Source: JAWKUK01 sp041398605 (GTDB lineage: Bacteria > Planctomycetota > UBA1135 > GCA-002686595). Taken from it: DNA of 64,000 bases. The stretch spans positions 1 through 64,000 of the forward strand of contig JAWKUK010000015.1 in the NCBI GenBank assembly GCA_041398605.1, in the 5' to 3' direction. Within the stretch, counting starts at the first letter, position 1; each line of letters begins with the position of its first letter. This document shows positions 48,082 through 57,646 of this stretch, piece after piece. Made by a program: the position numbers and the translations under genes. Below the pieces are notes generated by a model. That model was not told the DNA's origin, ran no database searches, and was given only the letters and a program-made list of their open reading frames with translations.

Positions 48082-48708
48082 TCAACAGTCGTAGTCAGCG
48101 AGGGTCGTACGCTTGGCGGCGCCCGCGAGCTCCTCGAGCTTCTCGACCGTGCGCTCCAGCGCGGTGAAGAGCGCCGTGGGCAGGCGCCCAGCGGCACAGT
48201 GCCGGCGCATCGTCTCGACGATGGAGCCGTAATAGGCGAGCGTGCCGCGCTTCTGAGCGGCAAAGCGCTCGAACGTCGCGTCGCCGAGGTGCAGCTGATC
48301 GCCGACGACCGAGCGCGCGTTGTAGAGCTTGTCCGAACACGAGACGAGGACAATGTCCGCGTCGGCGCTCTCGAGGTGCTGGACGTAGCGCTGCTTGCGG
48401 GCGAACCAGTGCTCCCGAAGCCCCGCATCGTCCGGCAACCCGTCCGTGCAGCCGTCGACGATGCGCGCCACGCGCGCGCCGAAGCGCGCCTCGATATCAC
48501 GCAGCGTCTCCGCACCCCCCTGGTCCTCGGGGCCGTCGTGCAAGAGCGCGGCGATCGCTTGGTCCTCGTCGCCGCCGTACTCCAGCACGAGCGAGCACAC
48601 TCCGAGCAAATGGGACACGTACGGGATGCCGCTCCCCTTGCGGGTCTGCGTCGCGTGCAACTTCGTCGCGTAGACGAGCGCGGTCTCGAAGCGTTCGGTG
48701 AGCTCCAT
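48082..48708 (-). CDS. HD-domain hydrolase, SpoT/MESH1-like
   Basis: 208 residues. Motifs of the (p)ppGpp-hydrolase family: HATQTRKGSGIPYVSHLLGV (metal His33), LLHDGPEDQG (His57, Asp58 and the Glu61-Asp62 pair), and SDKLYNARSVV. It is a stand-alone hydrolase without a synthetase domain. It could hydrolyse alarmones or another pyrophosphorylated nucleotide. Ends three bases before the FAD oxidoreductase gene. Confidence 0.88.
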   Translation of the reverse strand: MELTERFETALVYATKLHATQTRKGSGIPYVSHLLGVCSLVLEYGGDEDQAIAALLHDGPEDQGGAETLRDIEARFGARVARIVDGCTDGLPDDAGLREHWFARKQRYVQHLESADADIVLVSCSDKLYNARSVVGDQLHLGDATFERFAAQKRGTLAYYGSIVETMRRHCAAGRLPTALFTALERTVEKLEELAGAAKRTTLADYDC

Positions 48709-49052
48709 GGAGGTGACTGGCCGCTAGGATACGCGGGGCGAGCCTCGTTGTGGGACCACGAAGGTCGCGCATCCGAACGATTGCACGCAGCGGCTTCCGG
48801 TGCGGGAAATCGCTTCCGACGTCGCACGCCCCGGCGCCTCCCACTTGGGCGCGCGTGTTGCCTCGCGCGGGGACACAGGCGAGCACGCTGTCGGCACAGA
48901 TCGCGCTCGCAGCCCGCACGCGGCGCCTCAGCAGGGGAAGCTTACGTAGGGAAGAGCTGCAGCAGCCGCACCGCTGCCTGCCTGGCACGCCGGGTGCTCC
49001 TGTCCCCATGCCGCCCCGGCTGCCATGTGCACACCGCCGGCCGCTCAACACC
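48709..49052. other. intergenic region, divergent promoters presumed
   Basis: 344 bases between the divergent HD-hydrolase and glycosyltransferase-like genes. It is of mixed composition. No gene or clear structure was recognised. Confidence 0.4.
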
Positions 49053-49805
49053 ATGATGTTCTCCAACGACACCACCGAGCTCGACGCCATCATCCTCGTC
49101 GGTGACGATCCCGCGACCGCCGAGCGCTGCCTTGCCGCCCTCGTAGCCGCGTCGATCGACGTGCCGCTGCGGACGTGGGTCATCGAAGCTGCAGCCGACA
49201 TCGACGGCGCGGCGGCCCTGCATCACCGGTGTGTCTGGACGCGCTCCGTCGACCCGATCGGAAACACCTCGGCGCGCATCAATCGCGCCCTTGCGCAGGG
49301 GCACGCGCCGCTCGTGCTCGTCATCGATGGCTCGCATGACCTCGATGCCGACTCGGTGCGCAGCCTCGTGCAGCACCTGCGCGACCACACCCAGGTGGTC
49401 GCGGCGGGCCTCGGCGTTCTGCCGGCCTTCGCCGAGACCCTCCGCCCGGGCACGGTCGGGCCGGCGTTCATCGTGCGCCGCGAGGCGTTGCAGGACGTGG
49501 GCGCGTTCGACGAACGCAGCTTCGCAGGCATGCAGGCCGAGGCCGAAGCCTGGTGCCGCCGCGCAGAGCGCAGCGGCGCAGAGGTCTGCCTGTCCCATCG
49601 GTCCAAGCTGAAGCTCGTGCCGAGCACGCAGCGGCTGGTCCTGTCGAAGCCGATCGACGACCCGCTGCTTGAGCGCCGCGCCTTCCGCGGCCGCTTTGCT
49701 AGCCCGGGCTTGGGGCACACGATGGCGACGCGTCCCGACTACGACGCTTGGTCCAGCTCGCTCCGGGGCACCTTGATCGAGCGCGTGAACGCTGCGTTCT
49801 CCTGA
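49053..49805 (+). CDS. GT2-like glycosyltransferase domain protein
   Basis: 250 residues from ATG 49053 (or 49056). Rossmann-like start (LDAIILVGDDPATAERCLAAL), NTSARINRALAQGHAPLVLV followed by IDGSHDLDADSV in place of the DXD loop, then VGPAFIVRREALQDVGAFDE and a metal or acceptor region. This follows the GT-A/GT2 family pattern. The usual DXD is altered (DGSHD), so activity is uncertain. Its N-terminal nucleotide site is short. Confidence 0.72.
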   Translation: MMFSNDTTELDAIILVGDDPATAERCLAALVAASIDVPLRTWVIEAAADIDGAAALHHRCVWTRSVDPIGNTSARINRALAQGHAPLVLVIDGSHDLDADSVRSLVQHLRDHTQVVAAGLGVLPAFAETLRPGTVGPAFIVRREALQDVGAFDERSFAGMQAEAEAWCRRAERSGAEVCLSHRSKLKLVPSTQRLVLSKPIDDPLLERRAFRGRFASPGLGHTMATRPDYDAWSSSLRGTLIERVNAAFS

Positions 49806-49887
49806 GCTCTCCCGGGCAGCGCGGGACGAGGGCACACCTCGCCCGGCGCCGCTGATGCGATGTCAACGCGCAGGGATCAAGCGGCGC

Positions 49888-50676
49888 TCATGAGCGCGCC
49901 AGCTGCCCCGCGCCATCGAGGCGCCCGCACACACGCGCGACCTCGTCCCAGAGCGCCTCGCGCGCTCCAAGCGCGCGTTCGGCGGCGCGCGCCGCTTCAG
50001 CGCGACGGTCGTCGCTGCCCTCGAAGAGCTCGTCCAACATGCGGCGCGCGAGCGGGCCATGGTCGCCCCCATCCACCTCGATGTGACGCTCGAGGTAGCT
50101 CACGAGCAGATCGCACGTCAAGCCCTGCTCGCGCAGAGACCGAACGAGCGGCAGGAACATGCGCGGAATGACGTCTTCGCGCCCGTGGAAGAACACCGCA
50201 GCCACGACGTGCAGCGGCCCCTCGGCGAGCCGGAACGTCGTCGACGCAAAGTCGATCGAGGCCTGCGGCAGGCCCGAGCCCGCGAGCGCATCGGCCCACG
50301 CGACGCCACGACGCAAGCGCGCCTCGACTTCGCGGATCGGCCCCGTGTCCGCGCCGACCTGATCCATGGCCGCGAGATACCACTCGTAGTGGCTCAGCGG
50401 GTGGTCGCCGAACGCCGCATCGGACTCCTCGTCGAGCACGATCTCGTTGATGAAGCGCGCGACCGTCGGGTTCGTGGGCGGCACCCACGGCGTACGCGCG
50501 CACGTCAGGCCGATCTGCAGCGTCTTCAAGAGCGTCATGAAGTCGAGCACGCACACGCAGTGATGTTGCATGAACGCGCGCAGGCCCTCGATGCCATGCA
50601 CGGAGCGGTAAGCGGCGTGTTCTTCGAGGCGGCGCTTGGCGGCCTCGACGCGAGCGGGGATGAGGAGGTCAGTCAC
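49888..50676 (-). CDS. DUF3050 family protein
   Basis: 262 residues from GTG 50676; a TTG at 50715 would add 13. The sequence follows DUF3050: SVHGIEGLRAFMQHHCVCVL, DFMTLLKTLQIGLTC, PWVPPTNPTVARFINEIVLD, EESDAAFGDHPLSHYEWYL, plus FFHGREDVIPRMF and YLERHIEVDGGDHGPL. These helical proteins resemble haem-oxygenase-like diiron folds, and the repeated E/H residues (EE, HxxWY, RxE...H) would fit such a site (inference). Biological role unknown. Confidence 0.86.
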   Translation of the reverse strand: MTDLLIPARVEAAKRRLEEHAAYRSVHGIEGLRAFMQHHCVCVLDFMTLLKTLQIGLTCARTPWVPPTNPTVARFINEIVLDEESDAAFGDHPLSHYEWYLAAMDQVGADTGPIREVEARLRRGVAWADALAGSGLPQASIDFASTTFRLAEGPLHVVAAVFFHGREDVIPRMFLPLVRSLREQGLTCDLLVSYLERHIEVDGGDHGPLARRMLDELFEGSDDRRAEAARAAERALGAREALWDEVARVCGRLDGAGQLARS

Positions 50677-50817
50677 GGCTCTATGGGGTTGCAGGGTCCG
50701 GTGGATTCGATCCAAAGTACCCGCTCGGACGCGCTCGAAGCGGAATCGCGTCGAGACGACTCCCAGGGCGAGACCACGTCGCCTTGCCCGACGGATCGAC
50801 GCAGGCCAGCGCGGGCC

Positions 50818-52518
50818 TCACCGCGCGTACGCGCCGGGCGGCCGACCGCCTCCGCGTCGATCCCATTGGCGCCAGAATTGGTCTCGCTGCGCCCAAGGCC
50901 AAGGGCGCTCGCCAGCCCGCGCGGGCGCAAAGTAGGGCCCGTACTCGGCAGGCACCGACGCCGCGAGCGCCGCGCGGGCGGCCTCCGCCTGCGACAGCGC
51001 CTTGTCATGCGCAACGCGACGCGCGCCGTCGGCCACAGGCGGCGCCGGGAGCCCGAGCTGGAACGCGAGGGTATTGCCGAGCGTATAGAGGACGACATCC
51101 GCTTCGACGGGGTCGCGCTCCGTAACGAGACGCCGCGCCGCCTCGACGAGCACCTCGGGGGAGTCGAGGCGGCGGTAGTAGAGCCAACGCCCGAGGCTCT
51201 CCAGGTTGCGCCCTGGCGCCTCGAAGGCGCGCGCGAGGTGCTGCGGCTCGAGGCGCGCCACCAGCGCGGCCGTGAGCGCGAGCGCGGCGACCGTGGCGAC
51301 CGCAGTGACGCGTCGCGCGACCCGCGGTCCATGCGCGGCGAGCCGTGCGAGCGCGATGCCACCGAGCGCCCACGCGGCTGGATGCACGGCGAGCATGTAG
51401 CGATACCCCTGCGCCCACTTCGGATCACCGTGAAACTCACTGAAGGTGTATGCGGCCATCCAGAGCGGCGGCTGCAACACGAAGACGAGCTCTGCCCCGA
51501 CCGCGCGCCGCGCGCGGAGCTTCGCGAGCGAGTGGCGCGCGACCCCTAACCAGGCCAGGACTGCGGCTGCCAAGCAGACGAAGCCGAGCGCGCGCCCGGA
51601 TCCGGCGACGCCGGGCAGGTCCGGGAACCAGGTCGACCCGGGGAGGAACTCGCGCCAAAGGTCGCAGAACGCCGACCAGGCGGCGGCGCCGTCGAGCTGG
51701 ACATGCTCGCTCGCCGAGCGACCGTAGAGGCCCAGGCCCGCCCAGTGGTACTGCAAGTTGTAGACGAACCAAGGCAGCAGCCCGACGAGCGCTCCAGCGA
51801 CACGCCAAGCCATATCACGCGACACGATGCGACGGGGCGCGTGCATGGCTTCGACAACGAGCATCACGCCGAGCCAGAGCGCGATGCCGTAGTGGTACCA
51901 GAGCGCGAGCCCCGCCAACACGCCGAGCCCGAACGCGCGCCGCGGACCGCGCCCGCCGTAGAAGACGTGGTGGGCCCAAACGGCGAGCAGCACGAGCGCC
52001 TGCCCGTTGGACTCGACGTGCGAGGCCCAGGCGGCGGCACCGACGACCCAGTACCCGGGCGACGCGACCGCCGCGAAGGCGCCCGCGATCCAGGCCGCGC
52101 GGCGGCCGGCGCTGCGGTCGACGAGCCACACGAGCGCAAAGAGCCCAGAGAGATCGAACAAGAGGTTCGGGAGGCGCATCGCGAAGGGCGACGCCCCGAA
52201 GGCCGCGAACGACGCGGTCGCGAGCGCGATGGTGACGAGCGTCCCCCCCTGGAAATGCCCTTGCTGGTAGTCGAGCCAGGGCAGCAGGGGGCCGCGCAGC
52301 CACTCCTCGGCCGCCATTCCCCGCCGCCACTCCTCGAAGCCCGGTAAGCCGGGCACGCTCCCGGGCACGTGGACGGGCGACAACCCGAGCGGTGGGAGCG
52401 CGAGCACAGCGAGCTTCAGCGCGATGAGCACGAAGCCCAACGTCACGGCCGGCGTCCACCAGCGGCCCTCACTCGGCGTGGCGGGCGCAGCGCTGCAATG
52501 GAGGTCGCGGGCGTTCAT
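50818..52518 (-). CDS. multi-pass membrane glycosyltransferase, family 39-like
   Basis: 566 residues from ATG 52518 (MNARDLHC); the frame extends to 52590. About nine to eleven hydrophobic helices follow an N-terminal segment. An extracytoplasmic first loop carries acidic residues (PGFEEWRRGMAAEEW, DYQQGHFQGG), where GT-C enzymes have their catalytic Asp. A periplasmic C-terminal domain follows. It resembles PMT/GT39 or ArnT-type lipid-linked sugar transferases. Acceptor unknown. Confidence 0.82.
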   Translation of the reverse strand: MNARDLHCSAAPATPSEGRWWTPAVTLGFVLIALKLAVLALPPLGLSPVHVPGSVPGLPGFEEWRRGMAAEEWLRGPLLPWLDYQQGHFQGGTLVTIALATASFAAFGASPFAMRLPNLLFDLSGLFALVWLVDRSAGRRAAWIAGAFAAVASPGYWVVGAAAWASHVESNGQALVLLAVWAHHVFYGGRGPRRAFGLGVLAGLALWYHYGIALWLGVMLVVEAMHAPRRIVSRDMAWRVAGALVGLLPWFVYNLQYHWAGLGLYGRSASEHVQLDGAAAWSAFCDLWREFLPGSTWFPDLPGVAGSGRALGFVCLAAAVLAWLGVARHSLAKLRARRAVGAELVFVLQPPLWMAAYTFSEFHGDPKWAQGYRYMLAVHPAAWALGGIALARLAAHGPRVARRVTAVATVAALALTAALVARLEPQHLARAFEAPGRNLESLGRWLYYRRLDSPEVLVEAARRLVTERDPVEADVVLYTLGNTLAFQLGLPAPPVADGARRVAHDKALSQAEAARAALAASVPAEYGPYFAPARAGERPWPWAQRDQFWRQWDRRGGGRPPGAYAR

Positions 52519-52631
52519 GGGCGGAGCCAAACAAAGGGCGCGAGCTGCGCGCGTGATCGGAGCCTGGGCGCCTTGAGTCTGACCGGTCATGGGGCGGGAC
52601 TTCCAGGGTGGGCCACGGTACCCTCGCGCGC

Positions 52632-53015
52632 ATGGCTCCGGGCAGTCCTCTCTCCGATCGGCGCATCTTGGTGGTCGAAGACAACTTCGTCCTGGCGGAG
52701 TCGATGCGCTTCGCCCTCGAGGAGTTCGGGTGCACCGTCGTCGGGCCGGCGCCGACGTCCGAGCGAGCCCTGCAGCTCCTGGCGCGTGAGGCGGTCGACG
52801 GCGCGGTGCTGGACATCGACCTGCAAGGCAAGAGCTCTGCGCCCGTGGCCGAGGAGCTCACGCGGCGCCAGACGCCGTTTGTCTTCCTGACGGGCTATGA
52901 GTCCGCGGCGCTCCTGCCCGAGAAGTTTCATTCCTGGACAAGGCTGTCCAAGCCGGTCGATCCGGAGGAGCTCGCGCGGGTCCTCGCGCACGAGATCGCC
53001 CACGCGCCACGCTGA
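52632..53015 (+). CDS. single-domain response regulator
   Basis: 127 residues from ATG 52632 (MAPGSPLSDRRILVVEDN). Receiver fold: acidic pair in VVEDN, phosphorylation Asp in AVLDIDLQGKS, Thr in FLTGYES and Lys in RLSKPVDPEEL. No output domain, so it is probably a CheY-like or phosphorelay protein. Confidence 0.92.
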   Translation: MAPGSPLSDRRILVVEDNFVLAESMRFALEEFGCTVVGPAPTSERALQLLAREAVDGAVLDIDLQGKSSAPVAEELTRRQTPFVFLTGYESAALLPEKFHSWTRLSKPVDPEELARVLAHEIAHAPR

Positions 53016-53109
53016 CCGGGCGCGGGCGCCGAGCGGAGCGGCGCGCGGATCGGCTCAAGGGTTACGAGACCGAGATCCGATGGGACCGGAGTCCGAGCGA
53101 CTTCGCCCC

Positions 53110-53649
53110 ATGATGAGCCCCGCGCCGCGCCGCCAGCCCGCCATCGCCGCACGGCGCACTGGCTTCACGATCTTGGAGCTGACGATCGTGCTCGCGGTGC
53201 TCGCGATCCTGTCGAGCTTCACGATCCCAGCCTGGTTCGATCGCCCTGAGATCACCCTCGACAATGCGGCGCGGCTCGTCGCGCGCGACCTGCGAGACGT
53301 GCAAAACCGCGCTGCGCTCTATCAGACGACGCTCCTGATGCGCTTTGACGAGGACGGCGGCGGCTACGCCGCGATGAGCGAGGAGGGGACCGCCCTCGTC
53401 TCGCCCTACGGCGCCCACCCGTTCCTGCGCCGCTTCGATCGAGACGCAGTGTTCCGCGGCGTTCGCATCGAGTCCTTCGACCTCGGCGGCCTCGACGCGG
53501 TGGAGTTCACGCCAAAGGGCACGGCGCGCCAAGGCGCGCGGTTCGTCCTGACCTACCGCGGCGAACAACGGGTCCTGCGCATGCGCCCCTTCAGCGGCCT
53601 GATCGAGATCGACGGGCTGCGCGAGCCTTGGGTCGACGGCGGCTCTTGA
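53110..53649 (+). CDS. type II secretion/type IV pilus-like pseudopilin (GspH/FimT type)
   Basis: 179 residues from ATG 53110. Prepilin leader ends before FTILELTIVLAVLAILSSF (residue 18 onwards, with Glu at +5), the standard N-methylated pilin helix. The C-terminal domain is beta-rich with no extra disulfide. It is processed by prepilin peptidase and inserted into a pseudopilus. No other secretion genes are adjacent; the single-domain regulator precedes it by 94 bases. Confidence 0.9.
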   Translation: MMSPAPRRQPAIAARRTGFTILELTIVLAVLAILSSFTIPAWFDRPEITLDNAARLVARDLRDVQNRAALYQTTLLMRFDEDGGGYAAMSEEGTALVSPYGAHPFLRRFDRDAVFRGVRIESFDLGGLDAVEFTPKGTARQGARFVLTYRGEQRVLRMRPFSGLIEIDGLREPWVDGGS

Positions 53650-53659
53650 GCGACGGAAA

Positions 53660-53689
53660 GAGCCGTCCCCGCAGAAGCAGGGACGGCTC
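53660..53689 (+). terminator. hairpin terminator after pseudopilin gene
   Basis: GAGCCGTCCC (53660-53669) pairs perfectly with GGGACGGCTC (53680-53689), loop CGCAGAAGCA. It follows the stop by 10 bases. No T tract. Confidence 0.65.
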
Positions 53690-54001
53690 TCGTGCGTCGC
53701 GCCGATACCGACGGGGAGGAACGGGCAGAGGGCCCGCCGCCGGCACCGCCTGGACCGCGCTCTGGGCTTGCGCCCGCGGCTGATCCAGGTCCGGCCATTC
53801 CAGAGGATCGACCGGACACCTCTCGAGGTCGTTCAGAATGGAGGCACTGATTGAGAATGGAGGTTCGTCGGAGGGAGCGGCAGGCCCCCCCGCGCGACCT
53901 TCGCGATGTCACCACGAAGCCACGGATTCCGAAAGGGGTCCGGGGCGGGATCGCCATGGCGACCCCCGGCGGACACATCACCCGGTCAGCAAGTCACCCG
54001 G
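53690..54001. other. intergenic region, no gene seen
   Basis: Contains short direct repeats (GAATGGAGG twice near 53835-53864, and CACCCGGTCA twice near 53978-54006). No coding signal recognised. Confidence 0.45.
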
Positions 54002-54517
54002 TCACCAGGTCGCCAGGCCGCCCCGCAGCGCGTACACCGCGGTGAAGCCATGGCCGAGGAAGTAGCTCGCAACGTCGAGCGAACGGCCCCCGTCCGCGCA
54101 CGCGAAGACGATGCGGCGGTCCTTGGGGAGCGACATGTACTTGTCGGACGCGTCGTAGTCGAGCGGCTCGGCGCCCACCTCGGGGTCGAGGGGCGTCGCC
54201 GCGCGCTCGTCCGGGAGCCGCACGTCGATGAAGGTGAACGCCTCGCCGGCGCTGCGCCACGCGCGCAAGTCGTCGGAGGTCACCTGCCGCTCGCGGTCCA
54301 TCGTCTCGGCCCGCTGGATGGTCGCGATGACGTCCTTGATGTCGAGCAGGTTGTGGTCCTTCGCGACCTGCGCGAGGGTATCGCTGGGCTGGAAGCCGCA
54401 AGCGGAGCAGCCGCCGACGTGATAGCGCTGGAACAGCGCGCGCTGGGCAGAGGGCGCGACCGCGAGGATCGCCTCCATGGTCATGTCCGGCGTGATTTGG
54501 AGCGTAGCGTCAGTCAT
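54002..54517 (-). CDS. DUF1858-like plus rhodanese domain protein
   Basis: 171 residues. The N-terminal ~70 residues (ITPDMTMEAILAVAPSAQRA, GGCSACGF) match the DUF1858-type helical domain that often carries a Cys pair. The C-terminal rhodanese (about 85-171) has RLPDERA and the active-site loop FACADGGRSLDVA with Cys in CxxGxRS. Rhodaneses move sulfur as persulfide; the N-terminal pair could take part in redox or sulfur transfer. Confidence 0.86.
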   Translation of the reverse strand: MTDATLQITPDMTMEAILAVAPSAQRALFQRYHVGGCSACGFQPSDTLAQVAKDHNLLDIKDVIATIQRAETMDRERQVTSDDLRAWRSAGEAFTFIDVRLPDERAATPLDPEVGAEPLDYDASDKYMSLPKDRRIVFACADGGRSLDVASYFLGHGFTAVYALRGGLATW

Positions 54518-54627
54518 GGGGCGTCTCGAAGCGGCTTTCTAGGTCGCCCGGAGCGGCGATTCCACCCCTAAGGATAGCCGGTCGCCGTGCGCCAGGGACG
54601 CTGCTGGCGCCCGGCGCGGCGACGCGC

Positions 54628-55881
54628 TCACTGGGCGGGCAGCGTGAGGCGCAGTTCGCCGCGCTGGCCCGGCGCGAGCTGGAAGGCCTGCGTCTCGATC
54701 TCGTCCCCGGGGAGGGCATAGGCGCGCACGGTCAGGGCGCCCGGCGGCACGATCATGACGGTCTGGCCCGCGAGGCTGATCGTCTGGACGCGGACCGTCT
54801 TGCCCCCCTCTTCGACGACGAGGATGCGCGGCGAGTCGGCGTCGTTCGACACCCTCAGCGACGCTGCCGGACCGAGCGCGACCTGGACGTCCAGAGGCGC
54901 CTCTTTGGAGCCGATGTCCGTGACGTGCGCGTAGCCGATCTCGTCCTGGGTGTAGGCGGCGATCGAATGGGGCCCAGGAAGCAGGAAGTTCATGGAACGA
55001 CCGATGACCGTCATCCGAGCGAGGGTCGCGAGCGTCCCGCCCTCGGGCGAGCACTCGACGCGCAAGCCCGGCCGCGGCCCGCCCTCGACCTGGACTCGCA
55101 GCGCGCCGATCGGCTCGAGCGTGAGTTCGAGACCCTGGGTGCCGGACGCGACGCCGTGGCGGCTGCGCGAAACAAAACCCGGGGCCGAAGCCACATAGAA
55201 GTACGTCTCGTCGAAGAGCGGCCCGATCACAAACGATCCATCGTCCGTCAAGGCCGAGAGGGCGCTGTGCCCCGACTGCTCGCCGATCGCGACCACGCGC
55301 ACGTCTTTCGCGCGCAGGCCCGGCGCCGCGGCGAGGCTGACGACGCCAGCGGCCGTCTTGGACTCACGGACCCGCAGCTCGAGCGGGGTCCCCGCGGCCG
55401 CGGCGCTGAACTCGGCCCGGACCGGAGCGCCGAGCACCTGGTGGCGGACGTCGAGCTGCGCGAGCGGGCCGACCCACATGGAGCCTGGGTACGGCAGGCT
55501 CAGCTCAAAGCGGCCGTCTGCGTCCGTGACGGTGCGCGCGGGGAACTGCCCGCCGTCCGACATCGGGCCCCCGAGGCCCGCGGGGCGCATGACGACCGCC
55601 ACGGAGAGCCCGCCGACGCCCTCGCCCGCCGCATCCACGACCCGACCGGAGCGGGTAAAGGCCGCGGCGCCGTCGGGCGCAGACGGCGTCGCCGCCGCGT
55701 TTGGCGCGGCTAGCTCTGAACGCCCGGCTAGCTCAGCAGGGAGGGCCGTCGAGCCTGCTTCACCGCCCCCACCTGGGGCCGAGGGCGGCGGTGAGGGCTC
55801 ACGGTTCAGGAGCGCGAGGCCGAGGCCTAGCGCGGTGATCACTCCGATCGCGACCAGTGCACGCGTCATGGCCACGAGCAT
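54628..55881 (-). CDS. membrane-anchored carboxypeptidase-regulatory-like protein
   Basis: 417 residues from ATG 55881 (MLVAMTRAL); ATG 55869 is also possible and the frame runs to 56055. A single N-terminal helix (VAIGVITALGLGLALL) is followed by a Pro/Gly-rich linker. Then come several beta-sandwich repeats of the carboxypeptidase-regulatory type (GRVVDAAGEGVGGLSVAVVM, TVTDADGRFELSLP). No catalytic motif. Likely a cell-surface structural or binding protein, divergent from ProRS. Confidence 0.8.
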   Translation of the reverse strand: MLVAMTRALVAIGVITALGLGLALLNREPSPPPSAPGGGGEAGSTALPAELAGRSELAAPNAAATPSAPDGAAAFTRSGRVVDAAGEGVGGLSVAVVMRPAGLGGPMSDGGQFPARTVTDADGRFELSLPYPGSMWVGPLAQLDVRHQVLGAPVRAEFSAAAAGTPLELRVRESKTAAGVVSLAAAPGLRAKDVRVVAIGEQSGHSALSALTDDGSFVIGPLFDETYFYVASAPGFVSRSRHGVASGTQGLELTLEPIGALRVQVEGGPRPGLRVECSPEGGTLATLARMTVIGRSMNFLLPGPHSIAAYTQDEIGYAHVTDIGSKEAPLDVQVALGPAASLRVSNDADSPRILVVEEGGKTVRVQTISLAGQTVMIVPPGALTVRAYALPGDEIETQAFQLAPGQRGELRLTLPAQ

Positions 55882-56035
55882 GGGTCGAAGGCACGCCGGG
55901 CGCAAGTCGCGCCCCATCGCGGGTATCCTCTTCGCCCCTCCGTTGTCCGCGGGCCCGAATGGGCGGGTCCGTGGACCGCGGGACCCCGCCGGGGCGCTGC
56001 TCGCCCTCGCCACACCCTCATCGGGAGCCAGCTCC

Positions 56036-57508
56036 ATGTCGGAAGCCAGGATCACGACCCGCGCGAAGGACTACGCGCAGTGGTACCAAGACGTTATTCA
56101 AGAGGCCGATCTCGCGGAAGCCGCGGGCGTCGTGAAGGGCTGCATGGTCATCAAGCCGCACGGGTACGCCGTGTGGGAGAAGATCCAGGCAGCGCTCGAC
56201 GTGCGCTTCAAGGCGACCGGGCACAAGAACGCGTGCTTCCCGCTGCTGATCCCGATGAGCTTCCTGCAGAAGGAGGCCGAGCACGTCGAGGGCTTCTCGC
56301 CCGAGCTCGCCGTCGTCACACACGCGGGCGGCAAGGAGCTCGAGGAGCCCTACGTCATCCGGCCGACGTCCGAGACGATCATCGGCCACTTCTTCTCGAA
56401 GTGGATCGACTCGCACCGCGACCTGCCGATGCTGATCAACCAGTGGGCGAACGTCATGCGCTGGGAGCTACGGACGCGCCTCTTCCTCCGCACGGGTGAG
56501 TTCCTCTGGCAAGAGGGACACACGGCGCACGCGACGCACGAGGAAGCAACCGAGGAGGTGCAGCGCATGCTCGACATCTACCGCGAGGTCCTGCACGACG
56601 TCCTTGCGGTGCCGGTGATCCAGGGCGTCAAGACGACCAACGAGCGCTTCGCGGGCGCGGTCGAGACGCGCTGCATCGAGGCGATGATGCAAGACGGCAA
56701 GGCGCTGCAGGCCGGCACGAGCCACGACCTGGGCCAGAACTTCGGCAAGGCGTTCAACGTGACGTTCCAGAGCGCGTCCGGCGAGCGCGAGTACGTCTGG
56801 CAGACGTCCTGGGGCGTCTCCACGCGCCTGATCGGGGCCGTGATCATGACGCACTCGGACGACGACGGCCTCGTGCTCCCGCCGAAGTTGGCGCCGATCC
56901 ACGTCGTCATCGTCCCGATCTATCGCAAGGACGACGAGAAGGTCGCGGTGATGGAAGCCGCGGAGCGCATCGCGAAGACGCTGCGCGACGACGGCTTGAC
57001 CGTCGAGCTCGACGCGCGCGAGGGTTTGAAGCCCGGCGCGAAGTACTACGACTGGGAGCGCAAGGGCGTGCCGATGCGCCTCGAGCTCGGCCCGCGCGAC
57101 CTCCAGAGCCGCTCGGTGATGTGCAAGATGCGCATCGCCGACGTCGACGAGAACGGCAAGGCGGTCAAGGAGACCTTGTCGTGGGACGACCTCGGTGTGC
57201 AGGTCGGCCAGCGCCTCGACGCGTTCCAGCGCTTCCTCTTCGAGCGCGCGCTCGCCTTCCGCGAGGCGCGCACGAGCGAGGTCGACACTTGGGAGGAGTT
57301 CGTCGCGTGCTTCCGCGACGGCGAGTCGTCGTTCGTCTACGCCCACTGGGACGGCACGACGGAGACGGAGCTCGCGATCAAGGAGGCGACGAAGGCGACC
57401 ATTCGCTGCCTGCCGCTCGAGGGCCAGGGCCCTGCACCGAGCCCGGGCCAATGCATCAAGACCGGCAAGCCGAGCGCGCGCCGCGTGCTCTTCGCGAAGA
57501 ACTACTGA
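56036..57508 (+). CDS. proS: prolyl-tRNA synthetase, archaeal/eukaryotic type
   Basis: 490 residues from ATG 56036 (MSEARITTRAKDYAQW). Class II motifs: motif 2 RWELRTRLFLRTGEFLWQEGH; motif 3 region with TSWGVSTRLIGAVIMTHSDD; and the C-terminal anticodon domain (HVVIVPIYRKDDEKVAV) followed by the extra zinc-like domain of the archaeal/eukaryotic type, ending FAKNY. It charges tRNA-Pro. The longer frame to 55358 overlaps the divergent gene and is not protein-like. Confidence 0.97.
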   Translation: MSEARITTRAKDYAQWYQDVIQEADLAEAAGVVKGCMVIKPHGYAVWEKIQAALDVRFKATGHKNACFPLLIPMSFLQKEAEHVEGFSPELAVVTHAGGKELEEPYVIRPTSETIIGHFFSKWIDSHRDLPMLINQWANVMRWELRTRLFLRTGEFLWQEGHTAHATHEEATEEVQRMLDIYREVLHDVLAVPVIQGVKTTNERFAGAVETRCIEAMMQDGKALQAGTSHDLGQNFGKAFNVTFQSASGEREYVWQTSWGVSTRLIGAVIMTHSDDDGLVLPPKLAPIHVVIVPIYRKDDEKVAVMEAAERIAKTLRDDGLTVELDAREGLKPGAKYYDWERKGVPMRLELGPRDLQSRSVMCKMRIADVDENGKAVKETLSWDDLGVQVGQRLDAFQRFLFERALAFREARTSEVDTWEEFVACFRDGESSFVYAHWDGTTETELAIKEATKATIRCLPLEGQGPAPSPGQCIKTGKPSARRVLFAKNY

Positions 57509-57535
57509 GCGAGTCCGACATACGGTGCGCCGGGT

Positions 57536-57576
57536 GCGCTGCGAGGGCTAGGTACGGTACCTAACCCTCGCAGCGC
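57536..57576. terminator. large palindromic hairpin between convergent genes
   Basis: GCGCTGCGAGGG (57536-57547) pairs with CCCTCGCAGCGC (57565-57576); after a C/A mismatch the inner TAGGTA pairs with TACCTA around a CGG loop. It sits between proS and the minus-strand exoprotein, so it may terminate both transcripts. Confidence 0.75.
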
Positions 57577-57646
57577 GCCTGGCGCGCAGTGCACCCGGTT
57601 CGCACAGCTCGCGCGGCGTGGACCGGGCGCCGCAGCGCGACCTAAA

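Noticed and set aside
51450..52235. Plus-strand Arg-rich frames opposite the GT39-like gene
   Set aside because: Pure composition effect; no start context or homology.
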